Assembly: GCA_030704615.1 (NCBI GenBank)
Contig: CM060732.1
Coordinates: forward strand, 11,472,001-11,536,000
Direction of reading: 5' to 3'
Source: Takakia lepidozioides
Taxonomy: Eukaryota > Streptophyta > Takakiopsida > Takakiales > Takakiaceae
Length of the DNA: 64,000 nucleotides
A model generated the notes under the pieces. It saw nothing but the letters and a program-made list of their open reading frames with translations. It made no database searches and was not told the DNA's origin. Within the stretch, counting starts at the first letter, position 1. The number at the start of each line of letters is the position of its first letter. Below, in pieces: positions 1 to 10,999 of this stretch. The position numbers were made by a program, and so were the translations under genes.

Positions 1-1829
1 TGTTGACACTATCTATTTCCTCGTGACTGTTCGGGAGATATGAAAGGATTGCATAAGAGCAGGTCATGCTGCAGTTTCCAGCCCCCTTTTGTTGTAGTGG
101 GAGCCATTCATTGTACAGCTCATAAGGTCCATTCGCACCGGCTGTTATTTGAGAAACTAAAGCCAAAGATATTTGACCGGGGAATAGATTTATTCGACAT
201 GGCAGTAGCGGGCAGGGGTGATTGAAGCTGGTAATCTTACAAAATATTAGATTTGCATGGGGTACAGTTGGTACAGTCGTGGGTTTCAGACCCCCTGCGT
301 TTGCAAGGGTATAACTTCACCCTTTCTGTTCCCATGCATATGTTCCCACGCACTGTGTTCCCAATAATGTGGTCCTGACTATGCGCTGGTTTAAATGTCT
401 GCAGATGAAGAGTATGACTCTCTGACCGGATTAGAGGGGCAGCCTTGTCATGCACAACTTGTTTAGCATCTATATAAGTTTGGAGGTGTTCCTCGTTGTG
501 TAGAGTCCAATGGAGGAACACGTCCAAACTTCTGATGATGGAGGCCTCCATCAGTGATCTGCAGGAATGTTGTTGAAAAAACTACACTAATGGACCCGGT
601 CAGAATGTTGATACTGTCAGAGTCACAACGGTCTACCTACTCCGGAGCATGGAGCAGCGCTGGAAGAAGTTTGTCTGTTCTGCAAAAGTGGACCTCCCTG
701 TCAGTATCATAAGTTTTTCTATTTTGTGGTGATTACAAGGTACTGGGAAGGGTCAGCTTGCCTCTACAGCAGAATCATAGCCCCTCTTTAATATATGTCC
801 ACCATCACCAGATTATTCTGGAGATCTTGTGGCATTGTACATAATTAGTTTTTCTTTCACTTTCCATGTGTATTGAACCAACCGCCCATCAACAAGCCGT
901 CTTGTGTAAGCTGTTTGTCTGTCTCCTGGACAGACAAACAGCTGTTAGTAGCTTTCTGTTTACAGAATTTTACACCAACTGCCTCAATTCTCCGCACACA
1001 ATGATCATCTCCCACGGGGCCCGGCCTGCTCCTGTCTCTTGCCGTTCTATCGCTCTCTCCTAATTACATTTTTCTTGTCCCGACGGGCCGCAACCCCTTT
1101 GTTGCTAATTTAGCTAAGGGAGCGGCCTCCCCACTGCCCAATACGTAGCCTGTGGATCCCACGCAGCAGTCTTGTCTGGAAGTAAGTATGTATCGGCCGC
1201 TCTGGTTGTGAGGGTGGGCCTCACCCGGTCTGTCGCGGCATGCAACGCTATCCTCGTCGGTCACATGCATTACTTTGCCGTTTATGCAAGGCTCTTTCCC
1301 GAATCTTCTTTACACATAAAAACCGGGACTGAGAGATTTGCGAGAGGACACTGCAATGGCAGTACTGAAGTGCCGGATGCTCCATGTGTTCTACGAATCG
1401 TCCATCGATTTATTATCTAGTGCTGAGCGAGGAAGAATTAACCTTGCAAGCGCCGTGAAGCTACTCACTGGAAATTGCGAAAGTGAGAACCACCCAACGA
1501 GCGTAGTAACTACATAATCTGCTCACACCCCAGTGGTAGTAGCTACACTGCACTAGTTTTTGCGGCGTTATTTGCTTGGTAGGTTCCTTCCTCGGGCATC
1601 GTCAACTCGAAGCAGTGTAGAACACAGCTTTTCCGCTGCATAATTTTTACTTATGAATGTCTAATTGTATATGAGATACATAAATTACCACACACCCAGT
1701 TCCAAGAAGGGCTAGACCACTACAGCAGCCCTGGCCGGGTCACCTGCAGCGAACCCCACACCTCAGGCCCCATTCTCCAAGAGCTTGGTCAGTAAGTGAG
1801 CTTGCCTCCGCTCCCACATTCACGGCCCA
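1..1829. other. no gene recognised
   Basis: Open frames here are short and none resembles a known protein. There is a perfect short hairpin at 909-943 and otherwise unique-looking sequence. No tRNA, LTR or terminal repeat was seen. The left window edge may cut a larger feature. Confidence 0.5.
909..943. repeat. 15-bp perfect inverted repeat (hairpin)
   Basis: Arms 909-923 and 929-943 are exact reverse complements (AGCTGTTTGTCTGTC and its complement) around a 5-nt loop. No T-run or other regulatory context follows, so the role is unknown. Confidence 0.85.
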
Positions 1830-3072
1830 CCGGCAATTCAGGTCTTACCAGTTGAAAGATTTCTTGGATGATCTGAAGAGCTCCCTGAGGCATTATCCAA
1901 CCTACAATCACAATCCATCCACATGGCATAAAAGTGAATTCCATGCATCATAATATCAGCTCTACTTGCACACCTATCTCCATAGGTGCTAGAAGAATTG
2001 GAGAATAGAGTAACTCACTGTTTAGAGTTCCTCCGAGGCACTTTCACTTTCGAGTACACGCATTGATGGTGATTTTTTCATAATCCGACATCTCATCACC
2101 AGTAACTTGTACGATAGGATCCGCATTCGAATATAAAAAATACTGCATGAAGGTGTCATGTTTGTTTCTGGTGATAGTATATTGCTCGCCAGAACCTACC
2201 GTTTTCTCTATCACGCCAGAGAGGCCTCGTTTCACAGTAAAGGGATGGCCAGTCTTGTTGATAATGTCTGTAGACTCCACACTCGCGAACACTCGACCGA
2301 GGTTGTAATTGAAGCCCGTCCATATAAACATGTTAGCTCATAAAGAAAATCACTTAGATGTCTTCAAATATCGGCACAAGAACCAGTCAATCAGTAAAAC
2401 AACCTCGAAGTGCGAGTGCCAGCAACAGTGGTGAATAGACCAGCTTACCACTTCTGAGGGAAGGCCGCGGGTCATATGATTTTGAGTAACCTTTTATGGT
2501 GACACTTTCATTCCCGGCTATGTCATCACCATCAACTTCAAGAACAAGATGTAAATTGTCGTATAGACCATACTTGTAGTCCTTGTTGTAGCAGATGTCA
2601 TAGGTATCACCATCTTTCAGTGTGGTCAAGCATGAAGTTGCTGCCTCCCCTTTTGCCTTGTCTAAACCATCTGAGGATTCTTCCAAAACTGGAGGAAGTA
2701 CGCCGTCAGAGGATTCTATCAACGCCATAGGACGGCCAGTCTTGTTGATAATTTTGGTCCCTTCCATACCTCAATATCCCCTCTTTCTCTTCACCACAGG
2801 AAAGATACTCCGGAGGTAGTAAATAGGAACTCGACACTCAATATTCTGGACCAAACAAATGTAGTTATGGTGTGCATCTTGTGGAAATGTTATAGAAAAG
2901 CACCTTGGCAGACATTTTCTCAATATGTGAAGAGCAAGATTATCAATGTAATGAAGCACGTGGAGAGATAAATACAGTAGTTGAATACTTGTGCTCTCTT
3001 CTGCATGAGTTGGGAAAACATGTCATTACGCTCGCTTGGGTTTATCGAAAGAGAGAGAGAGATGACGCCAAC
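1830..3072. repeat. segmental duplication, copy 1
   Basis: This ~1.24-kb stretch recurs in the same orientation at 59496-60740 with only scattered substitutions and small indels. Homology begins at CGGCAATTC and ends at GATGACGCCAAC in both copies; the flanks differ. It carries the complete two-exon gene described at 2044-2767 plus about 300 bp upstream of its start and 200 bp downstream of its stop. No terminal inverted repeat or LTR-like ends are visible, so the mode of copying is unclear. Confidence 0.93.
2044..2767 (-). CDS. two-exon gene for a tandem-domain protein (IINKTG repeats), copy 1
   Basis: I do not recognise this family. Exon 1 runs 2767-2449 from an ATG in good context (GAGGTATGG) and ends at a donor GTAAGC; exon 2 runs 2267-2044 after an acceptor CAG. 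The 181-nt intron is phase 1 and the joined frame is open for 180 residues. The protein holds two copies of one ~75-95-residue, probably beta-rich unit: each starts IINKTG(R/H)P, has a middle Y-(D/T)-I-x-x-NK(D/H) and ends E(S/K)(V/I)TI. Repeat 1 has an extra Ser/Glu-rich loop. No signal peptide or membrane segment is apparent. Compared with the copy at 59684-60432, this one has 2 extra bases near 2055-2059, so its C-terminus reads ACTRK and stops instead of carrying the conserved Y-S-K tail. It may therefore be slightly truncated. Splice sites are inferred, not proven. Confidence 0.55.
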
Positions 3073-4149
3073 CGAAGTTAGAGCCCTCCTTCCCTTGCGG
3101 ATACGCCTTCCTTTCGGGGGTGGGCTCTAGGGAGCCATTGGAGACAGTATGACCACTTCACAATCCACTTTCTCAGTCATGAAAGCGACGGGCGTGGACA
3201 TTGCACATGTGAGTTCTACAGTCGGTTCTCATACTCGAGTGTCCAAGGATGGTCAGAAAACTGGCTTTCTACGTTTCTCCCCGACAACCGATGACCATTT
3301 ACATAGCTTAACAAGGAGTCCAGCGAATTAACGTTCGAAACCGAAATAAACTTGAATCTTTTTTACCTCGAAACAGGAGAGTGCACCTTCGAAGCTTGTC
3401 GGTCACTCTTAACGCCGTTCTTCCATCTGATGCAATCCAAGATGTTTAGAACGATGCCATCGATGGTCACAATGAAGGCCAAGTGAGAAAGTATGAAGGA
3501 CCCACCAAAAGAGTGCTTGCTTGCGCGAGAGCGATGAACACAACTCCTTGAAACACACATAGAACCCCTCTCACCTGATAAATTTCATACTCACGTTGTC
3601 ACTGAGACCTATTTCTCTTTGTCCTGGTGCGAAACCGCTGGAACCTGATTCCAACATCAATTAGAGCTCTACCTTAGGACGTTAGCTTCTACTGCACTCC
3701 TATAAGATTCTTCTTTCTAGTTGTAGAGAGCATTACGCACCGTGGCAGCTTCAGTAGCTCGGATTTCTCAACTCGAACGTCCAGCCTTACTGTACCTGTA
3801 GTACGGCAGGCAGGGTAGCTTGTCAAATACTCAAAACGCTAAACTCTCCTGGAGGCTGGGAGCTCCACCTAGTCTAGTACTGTAACAGCCATTGAGGTAG
3901 GGTCCCCTAAAGCTCGCCCCCGCCCCCGACTAGGTCCTGACGGCCCAAAATGTATGATTGGAATTATGTGGCAAATGGAACTCAGTATAGGTACATAAAT
4001 TCATTTTACTATTGGCTCCTCCTTCAAGAGAGAGCAGGCAACCATTGTTTTTTCCTGATGTACCTTCCCCACTTAATACTTAACTATCAAGTTCCATCCC
4101 ACATGATGAAACCTGTAAGACTTTATTTACAACATGTACAATTCCATTA
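3073..4149. other. no gene recognised
   Basis: About 1.1 kb of mixed-composition sequence between the segmental duplication and the truncated LTR of element A. Frames are short (at most 66 codons) and none looks conserved. Confidence 0.5.
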
Positions 4150-4317
4150 GGCCCAAATTGAGAGAGGGTCTTGCGGAGGAGTAAAGGGGGACCGTTATGC
4201 CCCGGTGAGCAACCGGAACTCCGAGTTGGTCCGGCGGCCAGTTTGGGAGTTAGGCGCGCGCATCAAAGCGAGTAACTACGACTTGAAGGGGAGCTTACCA
4301 AAGTGAGGTGCGCGACA
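4150..4317 (+). mobile_element. truncated 5' LTR of Ty3/gypsy element A
   Basis: The sequence matches the last ~165 bp of the LTR upstream of element B (24134-24299), ending in GCGCGACA just before the primer-binding site. The rest of the LTR is missing, so element A has no 5' LTR promoter of its own. Confidence 0.7.
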
Positions 4318-4319
4318 CC

Positions 4320-4331
4320 TAGTATCAGAGC
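4320..4331 (+). other. primer-binding site (initiator Met-tRNA type), element A
   Basis: TAGTATCAGAGC differs by one base from the usual plant retrotransposon site TGGTATCAGAGC, which is complementary to the 3' end of initiator tRNA-Met. It sits 2 nt after the LTR end. Confidence 0.8.
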
Positions 4332-4372
4332 TTAAAGTTCAGTACGCGATCGTCCTTGAGGTCGGCCTCATC

Positions 4373-5066
4373 ATGGGGTGGCAAGCCAAAGCCAAATCCA
4401 AAGCGGAACGGCCCGAAAGAGGATAATCCTGGTGAGCCCAAAGGGGGCGACGTGTCACCGAAGCTGCAATATGAGGAGGCGATTCATGCCTTTGAAAGCG
4501 AGGCCACTCAAGAACGGGAGGAATCTGGGGAGTCGGAGCCCGAGGATTTTCCGGACGCTCCGCCAGATCAACGGATGCCTCCCATGCCAGCAACCTTTTG
4601 GGAAGGGTTGTTGGCGCAGTTTGGCGGGACGTTGAAAGACGTGTTGAAGGCGGCTAATGCCACTTCCACTAAGGCAAAGTTTAAGGTGAAGCTTAAGGAA
4701 CCCGACACCTTCGAGGGCGGCCGAAATCGGAAGACACTCAACACCTGGCTCTTGGAGCTATAGCAGTACTTCCGGGCGGCCAGGTTGAGTGACGAGAATC
4801 AGGTGGAAGTGGCTCCCACCTATTTGAAGGACTATGCCCAACAATGGTGGCAGAAACGCCTTCACGACCAAGGTCCAAACCCGGAAACCTTGAGCTGGAA
4901 TGGGTTCAAGGAATTTATGAAGAGACAGTTTGTGCCCCTCAACGCGACATGGCTCGCCCGGGACAAGATGAGGAATTTGAAGCAAAAGGCCGTGGAGTGG
5001 AGCTCTGAGGTCTCTCCAGCGCTGAGGGGGGAGAGCGTTCCAAATACAGTGGATAATTTCCGGAAG
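4373..5066 (+). pseudogene. gag of Ty3/gypsy element A, broken
   Basis: Gag forms the retrotransposon particle. The ATG at 4373 is placed by alignment to element B; 2 bases missing just after it shift the frame into one readable from 4356. A capsid-like retrotransposon gag region follows, including LLAQFGG and the core YAQQWWQKRLHD. An in-frame TAG at 4761-4763 interrupts it. After about 4980 the alignment with element B fails: roughly 80 residues of gag are replaced by an unrelated short stretch, and the CCHC nucleocapsid part is found downstream in reverse orientation. The gene cannot be functional. Confidence 0.85.
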
Positions 5067-5381
5067 GCACAACTCACAAGAGTAGTTGCCTACCTTGCAA
5101 GTCTTGGCAACCACCGCTTCCACCAAGCGGCTGATGGTATCTTCAAATAGCTCCGTGGTTGCCCGAGTCATGTTCAATTGACGGGGCTTCGTGCACTTCT
5201 TAGCCATGTGCCCGAGCTCCCCGCAATTAAAACACACTCCATCGAAGGTTGTCGTCTGTCCACCATAGGCCATTGTACATGTTTTTCCTTTTAGAGCACC
5301 TGGTGCCGCCTTAACGTGCGAAGGCCATTCCTTCGATTTCCATGTGCCATTGTCGCCGCGTGGCCTATCCCACTTCTTTTC
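5067..5381 (-). pseudogene. inverted nucleocapsid (CCHC knuckle) segment of element A gag
   Basis: Read on the minus strand this ~315-bp stretch encodes the end of gag: EKKWDRPRGDNGTWKSK, then the zinc knuckle CFNCGELGHMAKKC, then a segment matching the residues before the protease. In element B the same piece (about 25227-25545) is on the plus strand. Both flanks here remain in plus orientation, so the segment is a local inversion. The protease active-site region that should follow it is missing. The knuckle's C-x2-C-x4-H-x4-C ligands are intact. Confidence 0.88.
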
Positions 5382-8300
5382 CAAAGTGATGTGGGGGCCT
5401 CTATTAAGGTGCGTTCTGTCAAAGGAGAACCACAATTGGCGACAAAGTTGGCGTTCGATGTTCATCTTCAGCTGGAGCGTTAGGAGAACTTCACCATTTG
5501 CGAGATCGATGGAGTGGATCTCATTTTGGGGATGACATTTTTGAGCAAATCCGGACCGATCATAGATGACCGCAAAAAAGTAGTCACGCTACCGTGTGGG
5601 AATGGTGGCGAAATTTTACGAGTGACGGAAACGCCCAAACCCGTAGGAGGGCGAATAAACCTGCTGTTAGCAAGGGAGTGGGTCGTGGAGGAGCCACACG
5701 AGCCCCAGTTTTTGCTTTACGTAAGACAAGTGAAGGGAGAAGGTGATAGGGAGCCGAGCCCAGATTGGATCAAGGGGATCTTGGAGAAATACCAAGATGT
5801 GATGTCGGAGGATTTACCAAACGGCTTGTCACCGCGAAGAGGAGTTGACCACAAGATTGAGGTGATACCGGGATCGGAGCCGCCTACCAAGGCGCCCTAC
5901 CGGTTGAGCCACAGAGAGTTGATCGAACTGAAGACTCAACTCAAGGATCTAATGTCAAAGGGGTACATCCAGCCAAGTAAGTCACCTTACGGAGCCCCGG
6001 TGCTATTCGTAGACAAGAAGGATAGGTCGCTGCGGATGTGTGTCGATTACAGGGCTCTGAATCAGGTGACTATCAAAACCGGTACGTTTTGCCAAGGATC
6101 GACAACCTTTTTGATCGGTTGGCTGGAGCAAAGTATTTCAGCCAGATCGATTTGCGCTCCGGCTACCATCAAATTCGAGTGGCGGAAAGAGATGAGGAGA
6201 AGACCGTGTGCAGGACAAGATATGGTTCATACGAGTTCTTGGTGATGCCTTTTGGGCTGACCAACGCTCCCGCAACCTTTAGCATGCTAATGAATAGCCT
6301 TTTCCAGGAGTGGTTGGATGACTTTGTGATCGTGTACATCGACAACATCTTGGTGTACTCAAAAACAAATGAAGAGCACTTGGAGCACTTCAAAATGGTG
6401 TTCCAAAAATTGCGGGAAGAAAGCTGTATGCCAAAGCTTCAAAGTGCGAATTCAAGGTCACAAAAGTGGAGTTCCTACGGCATGTGATTACACAGGATGG
6501 GATCAAAATGGATGACAGAAATGTGAGGGCGATCTTGGACTGGGAGCCTCCGACTTCGGTCCCGGGAGTGCAATCATTCCTAGGTTTCGCCTCCTATTAC
6601 CAAAAGTATGTGAGAAATTTCGCCAAGATCACGGGGCCGCTGTCAGACATTCTGTGTAAATCCAAGGTATGGGTATGAAAACATTTTGTGGCCAAGCTTT
6701 TGCCGAGTTGAAGCAGCGGATGGCGGAAGCTCCAGTCTTGAAAATCCCGGAGTTCAACCGTCCGTTTGAGATTCATACAGATGCGTCGGACTTCACGATT
6801 GGGGGTGTATTCATGCAAGATGGACGTCCAGTGGCTTACGAAAGTAAGAACCTGAATGAAGTGGAGCAACGATGGCCAACGCACGAGAAAGAGATGAAGG
6901 CGGTAGTGCATTGCCTTGAGCTTTGGTGCCACTATGTTGGTTTCAACCCGGTGAAGGTATTCACGGACAATGTCACAGTGAAGTATTTTGCCACGCAGTC
7001 TAAGTTGTCCCCAAAACAACTTAGGTGGCAAGACACTTTAGCGGTGTTCAACATGGATATCCAGTACAAACCAGAACGGGACAATGTGGTGGCCGATGCC
7101 TTAAGTAGAAAGCAACAGCTTATGCTAATATACAGAGGCGAGACAGCGCTCCAAAGAAAGATCCGGAAGGCTTACCGGAAGGATGAGATGGCGAAGTCTG
7201 TGATGCGAGACTTGAGGATGGGGGTGAAATCGCAGTTCCACTTGCAAAATGGACTACTCCGGTACAAGCAAAAGCGTCTCTATGTGCCGAAGAGAGGGAT
7301 CAGAGATAGTCTCTTGAGAGAATGCCATGATGGCCCGCTTGCGGGCCACGGTGAAGCCAAACGCACCACGGCACTCCTGAAGAAAGAGTATTTCTGGCCC
7401 AAACTGAGGGAGGAAGCCGAGGAGTATGTCAAGACATACACCACGTGCCAATAAAACCGGAGCGAGTACAAAAAGCAAGCGGGGCTGTTACAACCCTTGC
7501 CGATTCCAGAAGGGTCTTGGGAAAGTGTCTCGATGGATTTCATGACTGTTATGCCGTTGTCAAAAGGATTCAGTAAAATGGGTCATTCCCACCAATGAGA
7601 CGACAACGGCACAGGAGACGGGACGACTTTACTTTGCCCACGTCTTCAAGCATCATGGACTCCCGAAGGATATTGTCTCGGACTGCAATCCAAAGTTCAC
7701 AAGTAAATTTTGGAGGGCACTCTGGAGGAAAATGGGGACAAGGCTCAAAATGAGCACCGCCATCCGACCTACGACGGATGGCCAAACGGAAAGGGTGAAT
7801 TTCGTGGTGAAGCAGATCTTGCGGAATTACGTGTCGGCAGACCAATCGGACTGGGTGGAGCTCTTGGACGCGACAGAGTTCTGTTATAATAACACAAAAC
7901 ACTCCGCAACGGGAGTTTCCCCTTTCGTATTGGTCTATGGAAAAGCACCTCTGGTGTCGACAAGTTGGGCTGCCCAAGACATTGAAGAACCGGCAGCAGC
8001 AGCAGTGTTGGAAGCACGCGAGCGTTTGTTGAAGCTCGCAAAGTACAACATTGCCAAAGCTAGGAAACGGTATGAATGGCAAGCGAATCGGAAGCACAGG
8101 GAAGTTAAGTTTGAGGCAGGCACGGAGGTCTGGTTGAACATCAAGAATCCGACTACCTCCGGAAGTGAGTCCGAAGTTCGTACCTCCGTATGCGGGACCC
8201 TTTTGCATCCGAAAGGTTATGAATGAGGATATGTATGAATTGGAGGTGCCGGCAAACAACAAGGTGTATCCGGTATTCCACGTCTCTTTTTTGAAGCCTT

Positions 8301-8532
8301 AATTCAAAGTTGAAGCGCGTCCGAATCGGCATCAAATGTTGCGTCCGCCACCTGTGCTGTTGGATCATGAAAATGAACCTGAGTACGAGGTGGAGGCAGT
8401 AAGTCGAGGAGGTTCAAGAATCGAGAAATGGAGTATCTCGTGAAATGGAAGGGCTATCATCATGTGGAGATATCTTGGATGCGTGCCTCAAAAATTGGAA
8501 ACGCATCTAAGGCGGTTGCAGCTTTCGAATGA
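5382..8532 (+). pseudogene. pol of Ty3/gypsy element A (RT, RNase H, integrase, chromodomain), decayed
   Basis: Order: remnant of the protease C-terminus ([13 protein letters not shown]), linker, reverse transcriptase (about 5840-6520), RNase H (about 6700-7000, with TDASDF), the zinc-binding integrase region around LRECHDGPLAGHG ending at YTTCQ, integrase core (SMDF at about 7533, TDGQTERVN at about 7780), and a chromodomain (EYLVKWKGYHHVE, about 8430-8470). Breaks: frameshifts near 6083, 6420, 6675 and 8150, TAA at 7452-7454, and a frameshift near 7595. The RT active site reads YIDN rather than YIDD. A 30-bp deletion just after PLSKGF is shared with the second pol unit of element B. The domain order (RT-RH before IN) and the chromodomain place it in the chromovirus clade. 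Confidence 0.92.
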
Positions 8533-9477
8533 CAACCTCAAAAGCGGAAGAAGCGTTGATGGGGACATCAACCTTGGATCGTAGGGGAGGAAATGCATGC
8601 TTAGCCCGGCTTAGCTAGCTCAGTAATCCATTTGCAAAAACTTGTATTGTACAAATTTTGTTGTAAATAAAATGGTTTCCAAATGTTGTGTTTTCTATCT
8701 TGTTTGGAATGGTGATGCATGGTATGGTTGGCTAGTGTGTAGAATGCATACTAGCTTACAAAATGAGAGAGGTAAATTGGATTAATCGTGTGTTTGTGTA
8801 GTGTCGAAATCGGGTGACTCCATCCAAGGGGCAAGAAAACTTGCACCTTCATTGGGAGTTCACGTGCTAGTGCGCATCTGGCGTGTGCGCATACTATAAC
8901 TGCGCTACCGAGGGGGTTGCCTCGTAGTGCGGGCTAACGCGGAAGCTACGTGCTTCCGTTCACGTACTATAATTGTGTAACCTCGGGATGAAGTCGTAGT
9001 GCGGCTTCGGCGTGTTCCCGTACCTCAGGCCAGCAAACCAAGGCAGACCCAATTGTAGTGATTGGGGCGCATGGTTAGTTCAAGGTTATCTTCCTAGTAA
9101 AAAAAAGGTTCAAGACGAACCCTTGCTCAAGGTGATGCCAAAAGCGGCATCATGAGCGGGTACAAGCAAATGTTGTTGCAGTAAGGCGATTCGATCCTCG
9201 GGGAGGATCGTTCCTTGGCCCTGAAGTGGGCCAAGAAGAGTGCACTGGGAAGGCCTGCACCGTTTGTCAGCACCACCTCGCGAAAGTTTAGGATCGTCTA
9301 GCTTTAGTGAGCAAATTGCCAGTGAGATTTAACTTGAGAAACATGTAGATGTTATTGCACCATCTGTGGGTATCTATATTGCAGAGGTGTTTTACAAGTC
9401 CAACTAAATAGTTTTCATGCCTAATCACGTTTCAGGAAACCTTATACGCGCTCTTCCCCTTGTTGGTCATTCTTCAC
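8533..9477 (+). other. untranslated 3' region of element A up to the hAT remnant
   Basis: Starts just after the chromodomain with a purine-rich stretch (GTAGGGGAGGAAATG) that resembles a polypurine tract, then AT-rich sequence with AATAAAATGG near 8667 and GC-richer sequence. The same ~900 bp follow the pol of element B. A 3' LTR would be expected right after the polypurine tract, but the sequence there does not match the 5' LTR ending at 24299. No coding region seen. Confidence 0.5.
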
Positions 9478-10792
9478 AGTCAATGATGGCGGAGTTATTG
9501 ACGTTGACAAACTGCAAGTGATGAGGTGTATAATCTGTCATGGTGCATATGTCAGATCTTTTAGCTCTTCGCACTCATAGCAGAAAAGGCTTGATTACTT
9601 ACTTCAAGTCAAATGGTATTAGTGCCATGAGAAAACATGTTGAGACTGAGCGCTCACACTTAGGTAGTAGATACGATGAAGATGTGAGCAGCAGGGCAAA
9701 TGATCTTTTGGAATGGCAACCTGCAAAGAAACGCCCAAATGTTACACCTGGTACAATTTCCAAGTTCTTTTCTTCAATAGACCTTTCCAAAAATTATGCA
9801 TCCACATAGAAGTCTTTCCTTCATAATCTTCTTCTGTTTGTAATTAAACAATATTTGCCGTTGAGGACAGTATAATCAGTGTGGCTGCAAAGGTTGGCAT
9901 TGGGCTTGTGTCCAAGCGTTGTGTTTCCAAGATGATCAGTGTTGTTGACAAATCTAGAGATAAGTATGTCATTCCAGTATTGCCATCGTGTATCACAACA
10001 ACGGCCACCTTCGACTTATGGATGTCCAAAGGTACACATGATATTTTCACTGTTGTCGTTAATTTTCTATCCTCCGAATGGGAACCTAGGCATGTGACAA
10101 TTGGTTTATTTGAAGTAAATCACACTGCTGGACAAGCCATGGCAATGTAGCTGCAAAATCTGCACATTAAGAAATTGCTTCGCACATGCCATGTCTAAGG
10201 TTTGTCAGTATGCAAGCACCGAAAGTCTGTCGACGGTCTTATATGTCCATCAAAGCTGCTCAAAGTGACATACAAAAATGTATCACCTGGCCTAAGAAAT
10301 CTGGAAAAGACCTACAAGCATGGGATGTTGCTTGTATTACTAAGGGACTCCATCCAAGAAAAATCAACACTCCTGCGAAAATTAGGTAATCAGTTGTTTC
10401 ATAGAATTTCGAAAATTTCTAGATTGCATCATTTTTGTGTTGATGGGGCTAAATAATTCAAATGTGGCTTTTGTGTTGTCTTATGTATGTAAATGTGATT
10501 GTGCATCTGAGTTGTATTAATTTCTAATTGATGTCAACATTCTTGTGGGATGCTTAGATTTGTAAGCCGTATTTTATTTCAATATGCTCTTCGGTTTTGA
10601 GCAACCATCAATCACTGCTATAGCCATGTAGACAATTATAATCACATATTGTGTCCTCAACCAAAGTAAATGACATTGGTTATTATCAGATGCTTTGAAT
10701 TCAGCCATAGCCTTGGTTGTTTAATATCATAGTGATGCAAGAATTGTAGATGACAACTTGGGTATGTGGAAGGAAGCTACACCACGAGCCTA
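9478..10792 (+). pseudogene. hAT-like transposase remnant, copy A
   Basis: hAT transposases move DNA elements by cut-and-paste. The N-terminal part has a BED-type zinc-finger layout: CIICHG then GLITYFKSNGISAMRKHVE. Later stretches match the transposase body (TFDLWMSKG, NFLSSEWEPRHVTIGLFEV, and SDIQKCITWPKKSGKDLQAWD). Compared with copy B (32091-33922) it lacks 5 bp after CATATGT near 9550, carries R instead of the finger histidine in ETEH, and has several further stops and frameshifts. No terminal inverted repeats were found. Confidence 0.75.
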
Positions 10793-10999
10793 CTCACGTG
10801 AGCCTATGAGCCCGGGCACTTAGTCGGAGCTTGGGCGTCACGCTTAGTGCTCGTGAGTGCGGAATGGTGCGGTATTAGAAAGAGGGTATATACCCAAGGA
10901 TAAAGGCAGACCTATTCCCGCGAGAATACCAGCAGTGTCATTTGAAAAATTGGAATCGTATTGATGCATTCATTATGTGCTTGTAATCAAGTGTGATGA

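Noticed and set aside
1858-1960. A third exon downstream of the two-domain gene, with a possible GTAAGA donor after CAACTG.
   Set aside because: The donor is changed to CTAAGA in copy 2, both exon-2 frames end in stops before it, and the segment shows no coding signature of its own.
4758-5465. 235-codon minus-strand frame that looks like an independent CCHC zinc-finger gene.
   Set aside because: Only its middle is coding-like and it matches the gag nucleocapsid of element B; it is an inverted gag piece, and both ends are antisense of retroelement sequence.
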